From an uncultured Gemmatimonadaceae bacterium (GTDB lineage: Bacteria > Gemmatimonadota > Gemmatimonadetes > Gemmatimonadales > Gemmatimonadaceae): 5,727 nucleotides of DNA. Positions 1 through 5,727 of the stretch are shown piece by piece (the first letter of the stretch is position 1; each line of letters starts with the position of its first letter). The notes under the pieces were generated by a model. The model was given only the letters and a program-made list of their open reading frames with translations. It was not told the origin of the DNA and ran no database searches. Made by a program: the position numbers and the translations under genes. The stretch is taken from the NCBI GenBank assembly GCA_955652265.1, contig CATPBD010000215.1, forward strand, positions 1-5,727, read 5' to 3'.

Positions 1-185
1 CCCACTACGAGCGTACCGAAGATGAGCGGCACGATGATCGATTTGATCATCCGGAGGAATACAGTCGACAGCGGTTTGAGCGATACCGCGAAGTCCGGCG
101 CTAGCATGCCGATGACGACCCCGACGACCATCGAGATCATTATCCACGATGTCAGCGGGATGCGGCGGAGATTCCTATAGATCAT
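1..185 (-). CDS. Dicarboxylate/glutamate:cation symporter (DAACS family), N-terminal fragment
   Basis: Only the first 61 codons are present; the gene runs off the left edge. The product would be an inner-membrane secondary carrier that takes up glutamate, aspartate or C4-dicarboxylates with H+ or Na+ (the GltP/DctA/GltT family). The visible peptide starts MIYRNLRRIPLTSW, then has a first membrane helix (about residues 14-28) and the family signature LKPLSTVFLRMIKSIIVPLI (about 36-55), which matches the conserved LxPxGdIFLRLIKMIVVPLV block at the end of TM1 and start of TM2 in this family. I chose ATG 185-183 because it gives the usual family N-terminus. It has no Shine-Dalgarno sequence; the bases just upstream are pyrimidine-rich. 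The frame stays open upstream to a stop at 299-297, but no better start is seen there. The substrate and coupling ion cannot be told from this fragment. Family assignment is firm; the specific gene name is not. Confidence 0.85.
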   Translation of the reverse strand, partial: MIYRNLRRIPLTSWIMISMVVGVVIGMLAPDFAVSLKPLSTVFLRMIKSIIVPLIFGTLVV

Positions 186-265
186 AAAGGAGGAAAGGAT
201 ATGTGACTTAACTGCCACTCCCGCCTGTTCTGTTGCTTCTCGATCCCGATCAACCAAGATGCCAT
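182..265 (-). CDS. Possible 27-codon leader ORF overlapping the DAACS start
   Basis: ATG at 265-263 opens a 27-codon frame (begins MASWLIGIEKQQNRREW, ends SFPPL) whose TGA stop at 184-182 overlaps the ATG of the downstream symporter gene as ATGA. A weak ribosome-site candidate, GGGAAG, lies 8 bases upstream of its ATG. The symporter start itself has no Shine-Dalgarno sequence, so translation of this small frame could deliver ribosomes to it by coupling. The peptide resembles nothing I recognise and has no membrane helix. Its first part lies in one copy of a 57-bp tandem repeat, where its ATG lines up with the Met codon near the C-terminus of the upstream permease, so it could simply be a by-product of a duplication. 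A frame this short can occur by chance, hence the low confidence. Confidence 0.25.
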   Translation of the reverse strand: MASWLIGIEKQQNRREWQLSHISFPPL

Positions 266-332
266 GGTGACAGCTTCCCGCCTGTTCAGTTGCAGTTCAG
301 CTTTCGATCAACTCACGGCCATGGGCGGTGGC
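219..332. repeat. Imperfect 57-bp tandem direct repeat (two copies)
   Basis: Two head-to-tail copies, 219-275 and 276-332. The first 18 bases match at 17 positions (TCCCGCCTGTTC, then T or A, then GTTGC). Further shared blocks are CGATCAAC (247-254 and 305-312) and GCCATGG (261-267 and 318-324), at offsets of 58 and 57 bases. The middle of the unit has diverged. The right copy covers the last codons and stop of the CAT-type permease; the left copy fills much of the gap before the symporter gene. It looks like an old tandem duplication of the permease 3' end, though paired binding sites for a regulator are possible. Confidence 0.55.
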
Positions 333-1836
333 GGCTCAATCGGCACCGGCCCTGACCCACGTCGAAGGGTAGAGTGGCCGTACCCGTATATGATGTAAAG
401 AGCGAGGCCGATCAGGAGCCACCAGCCGAATCGGACCCACGCGAGATGCGGAAGCCCCTGCATGACAAAAACGCAAAGTCCGGCGCCGACGATCCCGACA
501 CCGTGCACGAACGGAACTCTGAACGGCCGCGGGCGCGATGGATCGGTGTAGCGCAGCACGATGACGCCAATGCATACGAGCGCGAAAGCGAAGAGCGTCC
601 CGATATTCGTGAGATCGTACGTCTCGCCGGCGTCCCCTATCAGCGACCAGAGCGCGACGAATACGCCCGTGAGTATCGTCGTTACGTAAGGCGTCCGGTA
701 TTTTCCGTGAATCTTGCTCGCCCAGTGCGGCAACAACCCGTCGCGCGCCATCGCAAAGAAGATCCGGGGCTGGCCGTACTGGAAGACCAGCAGCACCGCT
801 GCCATCGAGAACACTGCGCCCAACGCTACGACCTTCGCGATACTCGTCATCCCGGTCGCCTTGAGTGCGTATGCGAGCGGATCCGCAGCCGTGCCAAGGT
901 CCTTGGACGGCACCATTCCGGTCAGCACTGCGCCAATGACGATGTAAATCACCGTACAAATCGCCAGACCACCAAGAATTCCTATCGGCAGATTCCGTTG
1001 CGGGTTCTTCGTCTCCTCAGCAGCGGTGGAAATCGCGTCGAACCCGATGTAGGCAAAGAACACGATTGCGGCGCCCTGATGGATTCCCTTGAAGCCGTTC
1101 GGCGCGAAGGGGTGATAGTTAGCGGGGTTGATGTGCTGCGTACCCATCACGATGAAAAGCGCCAGCACGATGAGCTTTACCGCAACCATGATGTTGTTGG
1201 CGCGCGCACTCTCCCTTACCCCCAGGAGCAGCAACCACGTGATGAGCGCCACGATCGCGAATGCCGGGACATTGATCAGAATGGGCATTCCCGCGATTCG
1301 CGGCGCTGTGTCGAGAAGCCCGTGCACGTCCGGGTTCGAGCTGAGCAAGGCAGTACGATACCCGGTGGTGAGCCAGACGGGAATCGAAACCCAGTCCCCG
1401 ACCAGCGACTTGAAGTAGTCACCCCACGATATCGCCACCGCGACATTGCCGACGGCGTACTCGAGTATGAGATCCCATCCGATGATCCACGCCACGAGCT
1501 CGCCGAGCGTCGCGTAGGAGTACGCGTACGCGCTTCCCGCCTGCGGGATCATCGATGCCAGCTCGGCGTAACACAAACCCGCCAGCGCGCACGCCCCGCC
1601 GAGCAGCAGGAAGGAGATGACCAGAGCGGGGCCCGCACCGAGACGGACGACGTGTCCAGCCGCATCGACCTGTCCCGCCGCGGCCGAGCCAATCGAGCCG
1701 AAGATACCGGCTCCTATCACCGCGCCGATCGCGAGCATGACAAGATCGCCGGCACCGAGTGCCCGCTTCAGTCCGTTCGGATTTTCTCCCTCGGCAAGGA
1801 GAGCCGCAATCGGCTTCCGAGCGAACAGTGACTTGA

Positions 1837-1840
<4 letters not shown>
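308..1840 (-). CDS. APC-superfamily amino acid permease, cationic amino acid transporter (CAT/YfnA) type
   Basis: Inner-membrane carrier for amino acid uptake, probably a proton symporter as shown for bacterial CAT homologues such as GkApcT. From the TTG start it has 510 residues and about 12 membrane helices. Visible signatures are: the N-terminal amphipathic lead MIKSLFARKPIAALLAE; the TM1 substrate-site motif IGAGIF (about 42-47); a CAT-type stretch GWDLILEYAVGNVAVAISW (about 121-139); FFAYIGFDAISTAAEETKNP (about 261-280, unwound TM6 region); and GQPRIFFAMARDGLLP (about 356-371). The tail is polar and Pro-rich (PPPPMAVS). The TTG at 1840-1838 overlaps the TGA of the pyrophosphatase gene (TTGA), which gives the usual family N-terminus and suggests translational coupling. 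A GTG at 1882 would add 14 residues that lie entirely inside the upstream gene and has no ribosome site; TTG has only a weak one (AAGAG, 9 bases upstream). Exact substrate is unknown. Confidence 0.93.
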
Positions 1841-4356
<2,516 letters not shown>

Positions 4357-4364
4357 TCGCTAAT

Positions 4365-4369
4365 TCTCC
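4365..4369 (-). promoter_or_regulatory. Ribosome binding site of the pyrophosphatase gene
   Basis: GGAGA on the minus strand, 8 bases before ATG 4356-4354. It is the clearest ribosome site in the window and supports this ATG, which also places an intact signal-peptide-like segment at the N-terminus of the product. Confidence 0.7.
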
Positions 4370-4386
4370 AAGGGTGAATAACAGCG

Positions 4387-4401
4387 GGCCCGAGCTGGGC
4401 C
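4387..4401 (-). other. Short GC-rich hairpin between permease and pyrophosphatase genes
   Basis: On the minus strand GGCCC, a 5-base loop AGCTC, then GGGCC can fold into a 5-bp all-GC stem, 10 bases after the permease stop codon. It is followed by CGCTGTTATT rather than a T-run, so it is not a good intrinsic terminator. It might slow transcription or protect an RNA end, or mean nothing. The rest of the 55-bp gap shows no convincing promoter; a TGTTAT box is present but lacks a partner at the right distance. Confidence 0.3.
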
Positions 4402-4411
4402 AGTGTCGTAC

Positions 4412-5727
4412 TCAGCGGGTTGGTGCTGATTCCACTTTGCGCCAGATGAAGAACACTGGAACGCCGAGCAGTACGATCACGAGCCCGGAAATAGCCTGGG
4501 CTCGCGTCTGATCCGCGATCAGCAGAATTACTGCGATTGCCGATGCGAGAATGATGTACAGAGCGGGCAGGACTGGGTAGCCGACAACTTTATAAGGACG
4601 TTCGGCGTCCGGACGGATCTTTCGCAGCCTGAACAGGCCGACCGTCGTCAACGCATAGAAGATGAGAGCGGCAAAGATGACGTAATTGAGCAGCTGCCCG
4701 TATGTCCCGGTGAGACAGAGCAGGCTCGTCCAGATCGACTGAGCGATGAGGGCGGCCGCCGGCACGCTATGAACGTTGAGCGTCCCTGCCCGGCGGAAGA
4801 ACAACTTGTCGCGTGCCATCGCGTAGTAGACGCGCGCGCCCGACAGAATCAATCCGTTGTTGCACCCGAACGTCGAGATCAGGATCGCCGCCGCCATGAT
4901 GGAGGCGCCAGCCGTGCCGAAAATCGTCTCTGCCACTGCGCTCGCCACTCGGTCCTGCGTCGCGTACTGAATTCCGCGCTCCATCACCGTGGCGCCGTTC
5001 GGCACTCCGTGGAGCGGCAGCACGTTCAGGTAGGAGATGTTCGCGAGAAGGTAGAGCAGACAAACGAGTCCCGTGCCGTAGATGAGGGCGCGGGGGAGAT
5101 TTCTCTGCGGCGAGTGAACCTCCGCCGCGGCAAATGTGACGTTGTTCCAGGCGTCGCTCGCGAACAATGAGCCCACCAGTGCGGAGCCGAACGCGATCAC
5201 GAACGCGGGTGTGAACGCGACTGGATTGAAGTTGCCATTTGAGAAATTGGCGGCGATCGCTTCCGCATGCCGGCCAATGGTTAGTCCGAGCAGGATCAGC
5301 GCGGCGAGAGCACCGGTCTTGACGACCGTCAGCGTCGTCTGGACGATCTTGGCTTCCTTGATGCCGCGCAGATTGATCCACGTCAGAACCCAGATGCTGA
5401 TGAGCGCGATCAGCCGCTGCGGCGACAACCCGAGCTGCACCGGAGCGCCAGCGGTCGTGAAATCCAGCTGGGGGAACCACGCGTACCGGTCAGGGGTTAT
5501 GCTCGGCCAGAGCACGCCGAGGAATTTTCCGAACGCGACGGCGACGGCGGCGATGGTGCCGGTCTGGATCACGACAAAAAGGGTCCAGCCATAAAGAAAG
5601 CCCATGAGATGACCCATGGACTCTCGAAGAAACACATACTGGCCGCCCGCCCGGGGATACATCGCCGCGAGCTCTCCGTATGCGAGGGCGCCGAATATCG
5701 TCACGACCCCGGAGACGATCCACGCCA
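4412..5727 (-). CDS. APC-superfamily amino acid permease, LAT/SteT type, missing its N-terminus
   Basis: Inner-membrane amino acid carrier of the prokaryotic L-type (LAT) branch, related to the serine/threonine exchanger SteT. The frame is open to the right edge (visible start AWIVSGVV), so about the first 40-50 residues, including TM1, lie outside; 438 residues are visible. The GTG at 5704 is not the true start, because it falls inside TM2. Counting from that codon, LAT-type marks are: GALAYGELAAMYPRAGGQYV (5-24); LRESMGHLMGFLYGWTLFVV (26-45); the TM6 region SDAWNNVTFAAAEVHSPQRN (183-202); ISTFGCNNGLILSGARVYYA (276-295) followed by MARDKLFF; and a C-terminal block with RPYKVVGYPVLPALYI (369-384), ending at TGA 4414-4412. 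The canonical DGWNN is DAWNN here. No accompanying heavy-chain partner is expected in bacteria. The pyrophosphatase gene follows after 55 bp, probably in the same transcript. Substrate is not predictable beyond a neutral or hydroxyl amino acid guess. Confidence 0.93.
   Translation of the reverse strand, partial: AWIVSGVVTIFGALAYGELAAMYPRAGGQYVFLRESMGHLMGFLYGWTLFVVIQTGTIAAVAVAFGKFLGVLWPSITPDRYAWFPQLDFTTAGAPVQLGLSPQRLIALISIWVLTWINLRGIKEAKIVQTTLTVVKTGALAALILLGLTIGRHAEAIAANFSNGNFNPVAFTPAFVIAFGSALVGSLFASDAWNNVTFAAAEVHSPQRNLPRALIYGTGLVCLLYLLANISYLNVLPLHGVPNGATVMERGIQYATQDRVASAVAETIFGTAGASIMAAAILISTFGCNNGLILSGARVYYAMARDKLFFRRAGTLNVHSVPAAALIAQSIWTSLLCLTGTYGQLLNYVIFAALIFYALTTVGLFRLRKIRPDAERPYKVVGYPVLPALYIILASAIAVILLIADQTRAQAISGLVIVLLGVPVFFIWRKVESAPTR

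Noticed and set aside
374..1831. Long plus-strand open frame of 485 codons antisense to the CAT-type permease
   Set aside because: Its product is a low-complexity, highly charged Arg/Asp/Glu-rich sequence with no domain, as expected when a GC-rich membrane-protein gene is read on the other strand. The minus-strand frame has clear family motifs.
4387..4401. Intrinsic terminator after the LAT-type permease
   Set aside because: The stem is only 5 bp and no T-run follows on the minus strand, so it was kept only as an unassigned hairpin.
4357..4411. Promoter for the pyrophosphatase in the 55-bp gap (TGTTAT box)
   Set aside because: No -35-like hexamer lies 16-18 bases upstream; the nearest candidate, ACGACA, is 20 bases away and weak. 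A promoter elsewhere or read-through is equally likely.
4767..5480. Minus-strand frame of 237 codons within the LAT-type permease
   Set aside because: Out-of-frame reading of the permease; Arg-rich with no homology, while the overlapping frame carries all LAT signatures.

Overview
The window is 5.7 kb of fairly high-GC bacterial DNA. Every gene I can support is on the minus strand, so transcription runs from the right edge to the left. In that order the genes are: an APC-superfamily amino acid permease of the LAT/SteT type, cut by the right edge (4412-5727); a membrane-bound proton-translocating pyrophosphatase (1837-4356); a second APC permease of the bacterial cationic-amino-acid-transporter (CAT/YfnA) type (308-1840); and the first 61 codons of a dicarboxylate/glutamate:cation symporter (DAACS family), cut by the left edge (1-185). 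No RNA gene, CRISPR array, insertion sequence or tRNA was seen.

The genes are tightly packed. The gap between the first permease and the pyrophosphatase is 55 bp. The stop codon of the pyrophosphatase overlaps the likely start of the CAT-type permease. About 122 bp separate that permease from the DAACS gene. This short gap holds an imperfect 57-bp tandem repeat and a possible 27-codon leader ORF that ends in an ATGA overlap with the DAACS start. The arrangement suggests an operon in which pyrophosphate hydrolysis energises the membrane next to three ion-coupled carriers for amino acids or dicarboxylates. That functional link is inference.

The pyrophosphatase is the most distinctive gene. It keeps the catalytic set of the family but differs strongly from canonical enzymes. 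It has a signal-peptide-like N-terminus, an altered segment after the first catalytic Asp cluster, a lengthened loop before the GNT motif, the Lys that marks potassium-independent enzymes, and a gate Glu at the position used by sodium pumps. This matches the divergent H+-PPase subfamily known from Chlorobium limicola and Cellulomonas fimi.

The host is a bacterium. The GC-rich codon use and this PPase type would fit Gemmatimonadota, Acidobacteriota or a similar soil or sediment lineage, but the window has no phylogenetic marker and this placement is weak.
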